DNA from: Diogma glabrata
Taxonomy: Eukaryota > Arthropoda > Insecta > Diptera > Cylindrotomidae
Direction: 5' to 3'
Length of the DNA stretch: 64,000 nt
NCBI GenBank assembly: GCA_963693315.1
Contig: OY856188.1
Span: forward strand, 148,941,197 to 149,005,196
Made by a program: the position numbers and the translations under genes. Numbering within the stretch: the first letter of the stretch is position 1; each line of letters begins with the position of its first letter. This document shows positions 11,571 through 21,856 of the stretch, in pieces. Under the pieces are notes generated by a model. The model saw only the letters and a list, made by a program, of their open reading frames with translations. It made no database searches and was not told the origin of the DNA.

Positions 11571-12019
11571 CAATCCCCAACTACAATTTCCAAAAACCTT
11601 ATAACAGTCAATGTCAACCTTATAACAGTCAAAAAAATAAAAGATTTGAATAGTACAAATTAATTTTTTTTCTTAGAAATAAACTATTTTGATATTTTGC
11701 AGTAATTGCACGACATATGATATAGAGTAAGTTTGTGTCATAAATTGTCACACACATGTTCTGTGGCAGATTTGATATTTGTTTGTTGCAAAATTGGATA
11801 GATATAATTTTGCTTATAGGTAGCTAATTTTCTTTTTAAAATTTGTTCGATATCTGTTTGAAATTAGTTTGTTTTGTTTAAACTAATCTGATACATCAGA
11901 TTCTACTGGCACACAAAACTGTCTGATCTCGAAATCTACCTATTTCTAGCGGATATACGTGCCGCTTGGACTTTTATATTTACAACCGACCTGTCGATAA
12001 TTTTTTGAAAATCGAAACC

Positions 12020-12330
12020 GGTCCAGGCGGCAGGATATCCGTTAGATTAACTTGTAGATTTCGGGACCAGTCAGTTTTGTGTACAATTAGCACCTGATGT
12101 ATCGGATTAGTTTAAATAAAATGAAATAATTACAAACAGATATCAAAAAAATTTTAAAAGGAAAATTAGGTATAACGATCGAAAAGCAAATAAAGCGAAA
12201 AGCTATAAGTTTTAACAAACGAAAAACAAAATATCAAATCTACTACAGAACATATGTGTGACAATGTATGACAATATATGCAAAAACAAACACTGAAACC
12301 CACCCCATATCATACGTCATATATATGTTG
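12020..12330 (-). mobile_element. HINE-like element, copy 2 (3' fragment)
   Basis: Inverted relative to copy 1: GGCGGCAGGATATCCGTTAG and GTAGATTTCGGGACCAGTCA mirror the 3' end at 11900-11968. The two copies form a tail-to-tail palindrome of about 270 bp per arm with a short spacer. Confidence 0.7.
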
Positions 12331-12780
12331 ACCTCGTTGTTTTTTACAAATATTGTCATCAACAGTGCTCAGATGAAATCAGCAACATCATGCCTCAAAC
12401 TTATTCTTTCCCAGGGGCGTCAATTGGGTAGGGCTGGGGGGGGCATTGGCCCCCCCCCAAGCATCTGATACTATCAATACATAGATTCAATAAAACCATC
12501 CAATCGTGATAGAATTATACACTATAAAAATTTCAATGCACTTTTATTTTGTAAAATCTTCTAATTTTTAGAAGATTTATTTAACTAATATAACAATTTC
12601 ATCGCATACTATTAATTGGAATATATCTGATAATATAATTATTACGTTACATATTATTTTGGCTCGACTAAAGTACAGTTCACCGCAATATTCAAACCGT
12701 TATCGTTCTTTGTATCAAGGACTAGAGCGTCACCGATACGAAAGGCGGTCGTATTGCTTCTAATCTTCTGATGAAATCAG

Positions 12781-12905
12781 TTTTATAAACAAAACACGAT
12801 CGTTCTTCCAAAAACGCCGTGGGTGCGTATTTTGACAAAATTCTATCGTACTATAAGGTGCGCGGCATCACCGCTTTTAGAAGAACGACTGTGTTTTGTT
12901 TATAA
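12781..12905. repeat. Spaced inverted repeat
   Basis: TTTATAAACAAAACAC plus a CGTTCTTC block is mirrored by GAAGAACG plus TGTGTTTTGTTTATAA, separated by about 65 bp. It may be a small MITE inside the hAT element. Confidence 0.75.
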
Positions 12906-13053
12906 GATATTCGTGTCTGAGCCAGAGGAAACAAAATATTTCATTAGTATAGGCTTCCTCGAGAGTTCATAGTTGCAGTATTTAACATTCAAATTTCAAT
13001 TGTTATTGGCCATTGGTAGTTTATATAAACTTAAAAGTAAGTACATGCAGGAG

Positions 13054-13103
13054 AACACAACCTAATTATACCCGACTTATTTGGGGTATAATTAGGTTGT
13101 GTT
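13054..13103. repeat. Perfect 20-bp hairpin
   Basis: AACACAACCTAATTATACCC is followed after ten bases by its exact reverse complement. Confidence 0.95.
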
Positions 13104-14778
13104 TGGCCCTGTGTTTTATCTATATCATATTGTACAAACTTAACAAGACTTTTTTAAAAACAAAAATTAAAAACAATTCTAAAATGTAAAATCCTATAAC
13201 ATATCAAAAGTTTTCTGATAATTGTGCTAATTTTTATAAAATGAATGAAAATAATTACGGGAGTAATTTAAATTTATTGGGTTATTTCCAATGATTTTAT
13301 AATAGTGAATGTTTTATTATGAACAAGTAATATTTTCTAACGACTCGAACAAATATTTAAGTTATGTAAATATTTTCAAAGTATATTATGAAAAGTTGCT
13401 GACAAATTCTTTTCGCTATATGGACTATAATTTTTAAGTCATAATATAGCAAAAATTATATGTTTGGTTGGTTATAATAAAATCTAAAACGTATCCTAAA
13501 CGTCAATCTTTGTTCATTTTTTTTATACAGTCACAGGGAGGGAGAAACTATTATTTTTTTGTGGTAGGTTTTTCTTATAGATTTAAAAGAAGCTCGCAAT
13601 AATTGTACAATTTTGAATCAAATGCAAAATTTACGCACGTTTATCGGTAGTAAACTGACCAGACGTCCCACGCTGCGTGGGAATGTCACACATTTCATTG
13701 CGTTGTCCCACCTAGAAATCTGTCCCACGAAGCGTCCCACGAAACAAATATTTCCACCATATTTGCACGCATTATCAAAATAATCAAAAAACCTTATATC
13801 GGCCTACGTACAGTTTGCGCAATATCTTAGTCAAAGCAATGGCTTCACAGTTTTTTCTTGCAGTTTGTATAATGTTATGTATATGTTGATTTAACCATAT
13901 TGAGAGAACAAACCGGTACAATATTTTTTTTTCTAAAATAGTGTTTTAACTATAATTTTCTTAGAAATACTAAACTCAGTTATTTCACTTCAATAATTTA
14001 CACATCTTTTAATGTCTAACAGATCTACCTCAGCGAAAAGGTTTCTTTGTTTATAGAAACATCTCCCCGGTGTAAATACGAGAGATCGAAAGCATATTAT
14101 GAAAAATAAAATACAAAATATGTTAATTTAAAAGACGCAGTTTTGCGTATAAATTCATAAAAATTTAAATTTTTTAACCAGAGTTTACAATTTTCCTTTA
14201 ATCGAGCACTCATTTCAATCCTTTGAAATAATATTCAAAAATTAAAATGTTCATAATTTGAATATCGTTCTTACTCGTAAGAGTAAAATTTTTGCTTTTT
14301 CGATTTTACTCCTTTGGAGCAGATTACATTTTCCTGTTCTTTCATTCGATTTGCAAAAGAAGAAAATTAGTCACTCTACGTCATCCTTTATATTCGTTTT
14401 TCTAACAATACATGAATAATTGAACGAATCATTCGAAGCATTTTACGTTGGAAAGCATCAAATTTGACGCAAAAATAAAAGTTTTGAGTATTTGAAAGAA
14501 AATATTTATTTCAATTTAGTAGCGAGAATGATATTTTATTATTTTTACTCCTGTATGTGTAGAGAGTGTAATATTTTTTTTAAGCTACGCACTCTGAAAG
14601 AAAAAAGTAAAGGAGTGGTATAAGTAGCGTTTCAAACTCTGTTTAAAACACTTTAACTAGGTAGCTCAAAAGTAAAATTATTATTTTCTAATTTATAATT
14701 TTTTTTCTCAATAAAGAACAAACAAAGTAAGCTGCATAAAAACTTGATAAATGGTATAGATTTGCAAAATATAGAACG

Positions 14779-14799
14779 AGAGGTATACTGTATACCTCT
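14779..14799. repeat. 21-bp perfect palindrome
   Basis: AGAGGTATAC, a central T, then the exact inverse. It lies upstream of the inner transposase remnant; no function is assigned. Confidence 0.85.
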
Positions 14800-14954
14800 T
14801 ATACTTACAGAATAGAGAAAAGATATTAATTATTTAGTAAAATTAAAATAAATTATTTCAATTGTTTTGCAGTCTTTACTTGTGTAACAAAAGTTTTAAG
14901 CTACTATAAAAGGTAAATTTATACTAATTTTTAAAATTATATTTAAAAAGTTCT

Positions 14955-15606
14955 CCTGCAAATCAAGACGGATAGAAAACGTTTACGTAAATTCTTATAC
15001 GATGTTGAATTGGACTATCTTTTTATAAAAAAATCAAAATATAAGGACGCAAAAGTTTAGTGTATTACCAGTCGGAGTGAATTTGCAAATTAACAGTGGA
15101 CATTATGATTTTAAAAGACATATAGATACAGATAAACATAAAAAAGCGTTGCTATAAGCCGCCAGCTCCAGTAGCTTAAACAAGTTTTGTTGTTATTTTG
15201 ATTTCTTGTTGTTATTTAACATTGACAAAAAGTTAGTTGCAATTTGCGCTAATAGCACGAACATCAATTTTAGTGGTGTAATGTCAAGGGGTGAAAATTT
15301 AAAAACAAGCTAAACTCGAATTTGAACCAGAGTGTATTGGGTATTGGATTCGCAGGCCAATTGAATATTTTACTGTCTTTACTGGAGACGTTGAAGGAGT
15401 TTTCCGGCAAAAGCAATGTCGAACATAACCAACTTATTGGATACAGTGAAACTCGCTGGCTGGCGGTAATGCCAGCACTAGAAAAAATTTATAAAATGTA
15501 CGAACCACTGCTAGCACATTTCCTAACGGTTGAATGTCCAATTAAAATAAAAGAATTTTTTGAAGAATTAAATAGTAAACAAATAGTAAAGAAAAGCATT
15601 AAATAG
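14955..15606 (+). pseudogene. hAT-type transposase remnant with BED-like zinc finger
   Basis: The 5' part (14965-15180) translates, with stops, to RKRLRKFLYDVELDYLF, DAKV, SGHYDFKRHIDTDKHKKAL and ASSSSLNKF. This is the layout of the N-terminal BED finger of a group of hAT-like proteins, though the paired cysteines are decayed. After a large deletion, AICANSTNINFSG leads into the open segment 15322-15606 with GYSETRWLAVMPALEKIYKM, matching the ETRW...ALERI region of the same proteins. The catalytic core between the two is missing, so it is inactive. The assignment rests on motif reading. Confidence 0.65.
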
Positions 15607-15810
15607 TAAATTTATGCACAATCTAGTTAGCACGTTTTCACCGTTCCACTTTCTTGCAATAGAAATTCTAATTCGTTAGTATTTGGAAGAATGTTTGCAT
15701 TTTGTCCCACATTTTAACGATTTGGCTCTGGTCAGTTTAGGGTAGACATAACTCTTTCTCTCTGAGACAAATAAAGGAAAACAAACACAAAAACGATTCG
15801 ACATAAGAGG

Positions 15811-15868
15811 AGTCACGTAGGGATTGCAATCCCGTGGTGTTTTATGGATCCTGGGACTACGTGACTCA
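15811..15868. repeat. Inverted repeat GAGTCACGTAG / CTACGTGACTC
   Basis: Exact 11-bp arms about 32 bases apart, between the inner hAT element and the outer transposase remnant. Confidence 0.8.
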
Positions 15869-15916
15869 TAAATTTTAAATCTCAGGATGCCCGGGATCTA
15901 AAAAATCATATAGAAA

Positions 15917-16150
15917 AACCATCCTTATTTTTCTATGCTGCACGATCTGCTGTCGTTTACAAATTCACTCTCTGAACAGTTACAAAGCAAAGATATAATA
16001 ATTTCTAGCACAAGCGGTTTAATTAAAACTACTTTCTTGATGCTTAAACAATGCAGAGATGATACTAAATTTAAAATTATTTTTAACATATGAAGGGATT
16101 TTGCAGAACTTTGCGGCATTCGCTTAGATGAAACAACACCAGAAGACTAG
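15917..16150 (+). pseudogene. C-terminal remnant of the outer hAT transposase
   Basis: The plus strand reads LSEQLQSKDIIISSTSGLIK, then TTFLMLKQCRDDTKFKIIF, a stop, and RDFAELCGIRLDE. LQSKDxxISSAxxLIKTT with LKxxRxD is characteristic of the ZMYM/TTF-type hAT transposases ahead of the dimerisation domain. Only about 75 codons remain. Position and orientation fit the element defined by the 12412 and 18505 ends. Confidence 0.6.
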
Positions 16151-16250
16151 CAGAGTAACCAATGTATCTCAAAAGCATTTTATTTTTATTTCTAAGTCGA
16201 TGCATTTAAATGCTTTTTATTTTTAAATATATGTTTAAATATATGTTAAA

Positions 16251-18378
16251 CCATACCTTTGAATTGAAAATATTCCAATTACTTCTTTACTTACTTGAGT
16301 TTTATTGATCTCAAAAAATTCAAAATTAATTTAAATTCCCTTAATGTAGTCTAATGTTAATACATGTAGGACTACAAATTGACCAAGTGTCAGCCATTGA
16401 TTTCACATTGATTGAAAACAATCAAAAATGACTATGCAATCGTGACTTAGGATGTTAATTAGAATAGAAATGTTCGCCATTCTATGAATTCACACAAAGT
16501 ATTGTCTAGAAATTTAATGCAACAAATCCCATATAATGTAAAATCATTTCCATAATATGGAGTCTAATGACAGTGGAAAAATTTAACTTAAGTAAAAATA
16601 AATAAGTGATGAAGAAGTTTCAACTTTGAAATTGTCATCGCCTCAATGGCGTAATCGATAGCGTGTCTGCCCAAGGATTCGAGCCGGGCACTGACGAGGT
16701 AGGTTCGAATCCCAACCGAAACACGAAAAATGTGAAGTGGAGTTTTTTCTGAGAAACTTCAAACCATACCTTTAAATTGAAAATATTCCAATTACTTCTT
16801 TACTTACTTGAGTTTAATTGATCTCAAAAAATTCAAAATTAATTTAAATTCCCTTAATGTAGTCTAATGTTAATACATGTAGGACTACAAATTGACCAAG
16901 TGTCAGCCATTGATTTCATATTAATTGAAAACAATCAATAATGACTATACAATCGTGACTTACGATGTTAATTAGAATAGAAATGTTCGCCATTCTATGA
17001 ATTCACACAAAGTATTGTCTAGAAATTTAATGCAACAAATCCCATATAATGTAAAACCATTTCCATAATATGGAGTCTAATGACAGTGGAAAAATTCAAC
17101 TTAAGTAAAAATAAATAAGTGATGAAGAAGTTTCAACTTTGAAATTGTCATCGCCTCAACGGCGTAATCGATAGCGTGTCTGCCCAAGGATTCGAGCTGG
17201 GCACTGACGAGGTTGGTTCGAATCCCAACCGAAACACGAAAAATGTGAAGTGGAGTTTTTTTCTGAGAAACTTCAAACCATACCTTTGAATTGAAAATAT
17301 GCCAATTACTTCTTTACTTACTTGAGTTTAATTGATCTCAAAAAATTCAAAATTAATTTAAATTCCCTTAATGTAGTCTAATGTTAATACATGTAGGACT
17401 ACAAATTGACCAAGTGTCAGCCATTGATTTCACATTGATTGAAAACAATCAATAATGACTATGCAATCGTGACTTAGGATGTTAATTAGAATAGAAATGT
17501 TCGCCATTCTATGAATTCACACAAAGTACTGTCTAGAAATTTAATGCAACAAATCCCATATAATGTAAAACCATTTCCATTTCCATGGAGTCTAATGACA
17601 GTGGAAAAATTCAACTTAAGTAAAAATAAATAAGTGATGAAGAAGTTTCAACTTTGAAATTGTCATCGCCTCAATGGCATAATCGATAGCGTGTCTGCCC
17701 AAGGATTCGAGCCGGGCACTGACGAGGTAGGTTCGAATCCCAACCGAAACACGAAAAATGTGAAGTGGAGTTTTTTTTCTGAGAAACTTCAAACCATACC
17801 TTTGAATTGAAAATATTCCATTTACTTCTTTACTTACTTGAGTTTTATTGATCTCAAAAAATTCAAAATTAATTTAAATTCCCTTAATGTAGTCTAATGT
17901 TAATACATGTAGGACTACAAATTGACCAAGTGTCAGCCATTGATTTCACATTGATTGAAAACAATCAATAATGACTATGCAATCGTGACTTAGGATGTTA
18001 ATTAGAATAGAAATGTTCGCCATTCTATGAATTCACACAAAGTATTGTCTAGAAATTTAATGCAACAAATCCCATATAATGTAAAACCATTTCCATAATA
18101 TGGAGTCTAATGACAGTGGAAAAATTCAACTTAAGTAAAAATAAATAAGTGATGAAGAAGTTTCAACTTTGAAATTGTCATCGCCTCAATGGCATAATCG
18201 ATAGCGTGTCTGCCCAAGGATTCGAGCCGGGCACTGACGAGGTAGGTTCGAATCCCAATCGAAATACGAAAAATGTGAAGTGGAGTTGTTTTCTGAGAAA
18301 CTTCAAACCATACCTTTGAATTGAAAATATTCCAATTACTTCTTTACTTACTTGAGTTTAATTGATCTCAAAAAATTC
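16251..18378 (+). repeat. Tandem array of tRNA-derived SINE-like units (4 x ~514 bp)
   Basis: Four near-identical units of 513-515 bp plus a partial fifth. Each has a tRNA-like head starting CGCCTCAAYGGC (16639, 17152, 17667, 18182), with an A box of the TGGCGTAATCG type and B box GGTTCGAATCC about 56 bp downstream. The head is followed by CGAAAYACGAAAAATGTGA and a body ending CTCAAAAAATTCAAAA. Each head is linked to the previous tail by a ~330-bp spacer. The flanks (AAATATATG repeats) resemble each other. Solo 3' pieces exist elsewhere (46771-46900), so this is probably a SINE plus flank amplified as satellite. Confidence 0.85.
16639..16726 (+). promoter_or_regulatory. Pol III internal promoter (A and B boxes) of the first SINE-like unit
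   Basis: TGGCGTAATCG at about 16647 fits the A-box consensus and GGTTCGAATCC at about 16703 fits the B box, with tRNA-like spacing. The cloverleaf is imperfect, so I call it tRNA-derived, not a tRNA gene. Equivalent heads lie at about 17152, 17667 and 18182; the last two have an A-to-G change within the box (GGCATAATCG). Confidence 0.7.
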
Positions 18379-18529
18379 AAAAATATGTTAAATATTTAAA
18401 TGCCTTTAAATATATGCTTTTAAATATATGTTTTACGAAAAAATCTGTTTATGTCATTTAAATTCTCGCCCCCCCCCCTCCTAAGATGGTGAAATGACGC
18501 CACTGTTCTTACCCCTTGTCATGCTGGCT

Positions 18530-18745
18530 GATCGCTGAAAGACTTCTTTGTCCGAACTGCATACAAATGGGATAGTTTGCCGGAATCCATACTATCAGGT
18601 GTTTTAAATCCGCAGAGGTTTAAAAAAAGAATTCATCAACACCTTAGCGCGCAAGTTGTTGTGGGTCTCCACGTCTTAAAAGGTATTTGTGTTGTTGTGA
18701 CACATATTGTAAACCTTATAACACAACACTTTTTTTTAAATAAAA
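18530..18745 (+). pseudogene. LINE 3' end with RT C-terminus and tail ('family Z')
   Basis: Translates as SFFVRTAYKWDSLPESI, then LNPQRFKKRIHQHLS, the C-terminal 'R..W(N/D)SLP...FK..I..HL' block of jockey/I-type LINE proteins. It is followed by a 3' UTR with GTTGTTGTGACACATATTGT, ACACAACAC and a T/A-rich end. The same tail recurs at about 23865, 29565, 39600 (inverse), 40005, 43685 and 47810 (inverse). Confidence 0.65.
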
Positions 18746-18825
18746 AATATTAATTACTATTACTACGAAATATTGTAGTAGTTCATTTCTAAAAAAATTA
18801 ATTTCTTCAATGCAATTAAAAAAAT

Positions 18826-19000
18826 ATATGAAGGGGCTGAAATCTCCAGCTCTGAGATATCAAGACTTCGGTCTGGGTTAAGGATTTTGATATAGTTTTC
18901 GGCAAAAAACTTTTATGAGGACATGGTTTTTAGTTTTGGGCAGCGATGTATATCAAACATAACTTTTTGTTAAAGTATAAGTATTTTTATTCTCTTCCAT
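18826..19000 (+). mobile_element. Family X repeat, 5' end fragment (X2)
   Basis: Begins AAGGGGCTGAAATCTC, then AAGACTTCGGTCTGGGTTAA, and runs to the TCAAACATAACTTTTTGTTA block as in X1, then stops. Confidence 0.8.
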
Positions 19001-19680
19001 TTAATTATATCAGCTTTATTTGTATGTTTTTTCGATAATAATAGTATGTATTATTGTATTGTTTTCTAACCTATAGCCTAATGAACTTAACCTATTGTCT
19101 AATGAAAATTTTATTCAATTGGTATGATTCCAATTGGTCAAATTGTTTTGATTTCATTAAAATTATTTTCAAATTATAATCACAATTGCTTTGATAAGTT
19201 TTGTTCAAAAATCAAATTTTAATTTAAATTCTCTTATTTCGTTTAGTTGAACTTGGTTGATTGTATGAGAAGGGCGTTTTTTATCATCAGGGTTTTTTTA
19301 TTAAGAAATTCGATTTATCAATTAAAACAATAAAGATTTATTGTTTTAATTGAAGAAAATGTTATTTTTTATAATACACAATTCTTTTTTATAATAAAAT
19401 CTTTGTCAGAGAATAAAGTATTGTAATCGATTCGTGAATAATGAATTTTATTCTCTCGCAAATTAAAATTCTCGCTCGTGCCTCGCTCAAATTTTAAACT
19501 TTTGCTTAAGAATAAACTACTTTATTATTAACTCATTGATTAAACTACTATTTTTATCTCTGTTTAGAAAATTAATTTTCATTAGAATGTTATTTTTCAT
19601 AACCAGCTTCGATTTGAATAATGTTATGAACGTCATATCACATCATAAATGCCGGTTGTTATTTAGCCATAACGGTCCTC
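19001..19680. other. No gene seen
   Basis: AT-rich. Contains an exact 14-bp-stem palindrome at 19321-19350 (ATTAAAACAATAAA, GA, inverse) and a few CTCG-rich repeats at 19455-19490. Confidence 0.5.
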
Positions 19681-19689
19681 ATTACGGCC

Positions 19690-19719
19690 CGTTGCTATGT
19701 AAACATTTTCATAGCAACG
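19690..19719. repeat. Perfect 10-bp hairpin overlapping the left direct repeat
   Basis: CGTTGCTATG, ten-base loop, CATAGCAACG. It lies at the left edge of the direct repeat flanking the first recombinase gene. Confidence 0.85.
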
Positions 19720-19879
19720 TATTTGAGGGGACACCAAAATAACTATTACAATAAATTATTATAAATTATTTTATTTAAAATTAGTTTATATAAAAATTAA
19801 AGTTGCAATAATATTAAAATTATTGTCTGAAAATGTATGGGTTTGCAGATCTGGAGTGTTCGAATTTGTGTGTTCCACT

Positions 19880-20885
19880 GAAATCACTTGATCGTATAGA
19901 TTGTTGGTAGCTCTGCTAGTTCCAACGCATCCATTAAAAGTTTAGAAGCCTTATTTTTGGTAGCAACAATCTCTTCTACATACGCTTCTGCCACTGAAGA
20001 GCTCTTCCACTTCCCATGCATCTTCAACGTTTCGAAAAATGCCCCTGCTCCAATCAATACAGTGGCCGATGTTCTTCTTAGGCAATCCAGTATATCCTTT
20101 CCAATCTTTTAATTTCAAAAACTTTGCCACAGTTGCTGGAACATTGCCTAAGGTGTTCTTTCCCACGGGCTGTTCAATACATTTTCCGTTCTTATAATTT
20201 AGAAAAAAACGTTTGGCCTTTTCTTCCCTTATAGACATATATTTTTTGATTATTTGTAAGGCCCTGATCCTCGTCTATGATACTAAACCCTGACGAAGGG
20301 CCAGTTTTGGTGGAAGGTACCTTAACAACTACACAGGAACCCCTGTCTTCAATGTCGTCTATTGACATCTTCGTCAACTCATCCCTCCGCAAGGCCCCAA
20401 ACACACCCATTAAAATAACTACTTTGTGCAGAAGGTAATCACTATCAGGGGCATCTTGAATGAAACATTGGATATGGTCTGGCTCTAACAGTTTAGATTT
20501 TTTTGTTACGTTATTTTTCGACTTCGTTTTGAGAAAGGCAATGAGGCGGCTGAATTTTGTAAGATCGACATTGGTATTAACTAATAAAGTGGTTTTCAAC
20601 ATCGAGTATTTTGTCCAGATTGAATTAGGGGCAAACTTTTCAGACTAAAAATAAAAAAAGGAATATTAATACGGCTTACAGTGCAATATATAACGACTTT
20701 GAAGAACGTACCAATTCTTGGAAGTACGTCAACATGACGGTCTCATCTATAGCTGCAATATTATTCCGGGTCTTCCATTCTGTAAATAGGCTGTATTCCT
20801 GGTCGTAACGGACCTTGGATTTGATTGGCAGCAAGTTGGCAATGGCCTTAGCTGCATTTTGTGAGACAAGATCTGGTAAATCCAT
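19880..20885 (-). pseudogene. Crypton-like tyrosine recombinase, two exons, frameshifted
   Basis: Starts at ATG 20885 (MDLPDLVSQNAAKAIANLLP), reaches YFQEL, then an intron of GTACGT...TTTTTAG (20645-20711, 67 bp). Exon 2 resumes SEKFAPNSIWTKYSMLKTTL. The recombinase core follows: VFGALRRDELTKMSIDDI carries the first catalytic Arg; a frameshift near 20225 separates it from REEKAKRFFLNYKNGKCIEQ. Another near 20075 disrupts the His-x-x-Arg box (GHC and RRTSATVL in different frames). HGKWKSSSVAEAYVEEI has the Trp and catalytic Tyr. Similar to the gene at 53697-54576. Inactive, but the decay is limited. Confidence 0.75.
20645..20711 (-). other. Probable 67-bp spliceosomal intron
   Basis: On the minus strand, donor GTACGT and acceptor TTTATTTTTAG. 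Removing it joins YFQEL to SEKFAPNSIW in frame; the in-frame stop (TAA in CACTGTAAGC) falls inside it. The related gene at 53697-54576 has no intron here. Confidence 0.65.
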
Positions 20886-21185
20886 ATTTTCTTAAGTTTT
20901 CGTATATTTTTTTAAAAATTATATGACAGGGACCAATTTTAGTTTTATTAAAACAAATTGTTTTATTAAAACGATTAAAGCTGTTCGAAAATTCAAAGAC
21001 TACTTAGCAACTACTTATAAATAAATATGTACGTTTAGAGAGAAATCAAAGTATTTTTTCATAGCAACCTATTTGAAGGGAAACCAAAATGAAACTTTTT
21101 TCAATAATTAATAATTACTCTAATTTATTATTAATACATTTAATGAAAAATAAATCGTTGCACGCACCACTATCGTTATCAGATT

Positions 21186-21272
21186 TTAACGGCCTTCAGG
21201 TGATATGAATCCCTCGGGCCAGAGGCCCTCGGGCTGGTCCTATCGCCTTCGGGCCGTTAAAATCCTTGGTAC
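21186..21272. repeat. GC-rich imperfect hairpin
   Basis: GATTTTAACGGCC and GGCCGTTAAAATC are exact 13-bp arms; an inner AGGTGATATGA/TCCTATCGCCT stem and a repeated CCTCGGGC motif fill the middle. It stands out sharply from the AT-rich surroundings and lies about 100 bp from the right direct repeat of the first Crypton-like copy. Confidence 0.75.
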
Positions 21273-21287
21273 GTAAATAACTATTAT

Positions 21288-21850
21288 TACAAAACTAACA
21301 CGAAACATCAATACGTTGCCGGAAAATTATAACAGATCATAAATTAACATAATTTAGTGAAAAGATGATCCACTCAGCAAACTACTCAAAAACTTCTCCA
21401 TTTAGCGTTTCGAGAAAATATTATAAAATCACAAATTCATATTTCTTTCGAAATTCCAAAAATATTGTAAAATTTAACTAAAATCCAAATTTTTACTTCT
21501 AATTCAATAATCTAGTTTTTTTTCTCACATCCCAATCTCGACCATCAAGATTTCTCCAAATTCAATGTTCCTACTCGTAATCACTTAAAATGAACGTTTT
21601 TTGAGCCAAAAATATGAAAATTTGCTATTTTTGACACACTTAATGATTTTTTTGACACACTGTTTTTTGACACACAACTGTACCGGAAGTTAACGAGCAC
21701 AGCGTCCTCTGAGTATACCTCTGAGTATACCTATTTTAAGAAAAAAATTTTGAAATCCCTCCAGCAGTTTTCTAGATTTCGTAGGTAGCGACGAAATGAA
21801 TCCTTTCAGCCTGAGTCGTTTTACGCACAACTGAACAACTGAATTGTAAA
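21288..21850 (+). mobile_element. Family X repeat, partial (X3)
   Basis: AACACGAAACATCAATACGT and TGCCGGAAAATTATAACAG open it, followed by one A/T block, the CTCACATCCCAATCTCGACC block and TGACACACT. The tandem 140-bp units of X1 are missing. Confidence 0.75.
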
Positions 21851-21856
21851 ATAAAT

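Larger units (their letters stand above)
10401..11968 (+). mobile_element. HINE-like element, copy 1 (longest arrangement)
   Basis: The 5' end has TTTTAGGTAGAATTC paired with AAAAATCTAAC, then GGGCTTCATCTCGGAATTTC, an A-rich strand, a TA microsatellite and a core of three ~325-bp tandem units. The 3' part carries GAAATCTACC, the inverse of the 5' AGGTAGATTTC, followed by a stem-loop (AGCGG, nine-base loop, CCGCT). Subterminal inverted repeats, a microsatellite and a 3' hairpin with no coding capacity match what is known of DINE-1/Helentron-associated elements; membership is inferred. Confidence 0.55.
13651..15740 (+). mobile_element. Inner hAT-like transposon
   Basis: Termini TAAACTGACCAGA and TCTGGTCAGTTTA are exact inverses. 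Just inside the left end GTCCCACGCTGCGTGGGA and repeated TCCCAC blocks occur. GGTAG adjoins both ends (13646-13650 and 15741-15745), a possible short or decayed target duplication. It encodes a broken transposase with a BED-type zinc finger (14955-15606). It sits wholly inside the 12412-18505 element, so it is younger. Confidence 0.65.
12412..18505 (+). mobile_element. hAT transposon with nested insertions
   Basis: Left end CAGGGGCGTCAATT, inverted right end CAGTGGCGTCATTT (12 of 14 match). Flanking 8-mers TTCTTTCC (12404-12411) and TTCTTACC (18506-18513) differ at one base, the 8-bp target duplication expected of hAT. Inside are a C-terminal transposase remnant (15917-16150), a second TIR element (13651-15740), hairpins, and a tandem array of Pol III-type units (16251-18378). 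Runs of nine or ten C or G lie just inside both ends. Confidence 0.8.
19706..21092 (-). mobile_element. Crypton-like element candidate, copy 1, between direct repeats
   Basis: A ~36-bp direct repeat, TTTTCATAGCAAC then TATTTGA and ACCAAAAT, occurs at 19706-19741 and 21057-21092 with four or so differences. It brackets the tyrosine recombinase pseudogene (19880-20885). Cryptons are known to lack long terminal inverted repeats; whether these repeats are true ends or recombination sites is inference. Confidence 0.45.

Noticed and set aside
16639..16726. True tRNA gene
   Set aside because: A and B boxes are good, but the T stem mispairs and no consistent anticodon arm or acceptor pairing can be drawn; four copies sit in a satellite. 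Better as a tRNA-derived SINE.
16251..18378. CRISPR-like array
   Set aside because: Units are 514 bp and identical throughout, with no short repeat/unique spacer pattern, in eukaryotic transposon DNA.
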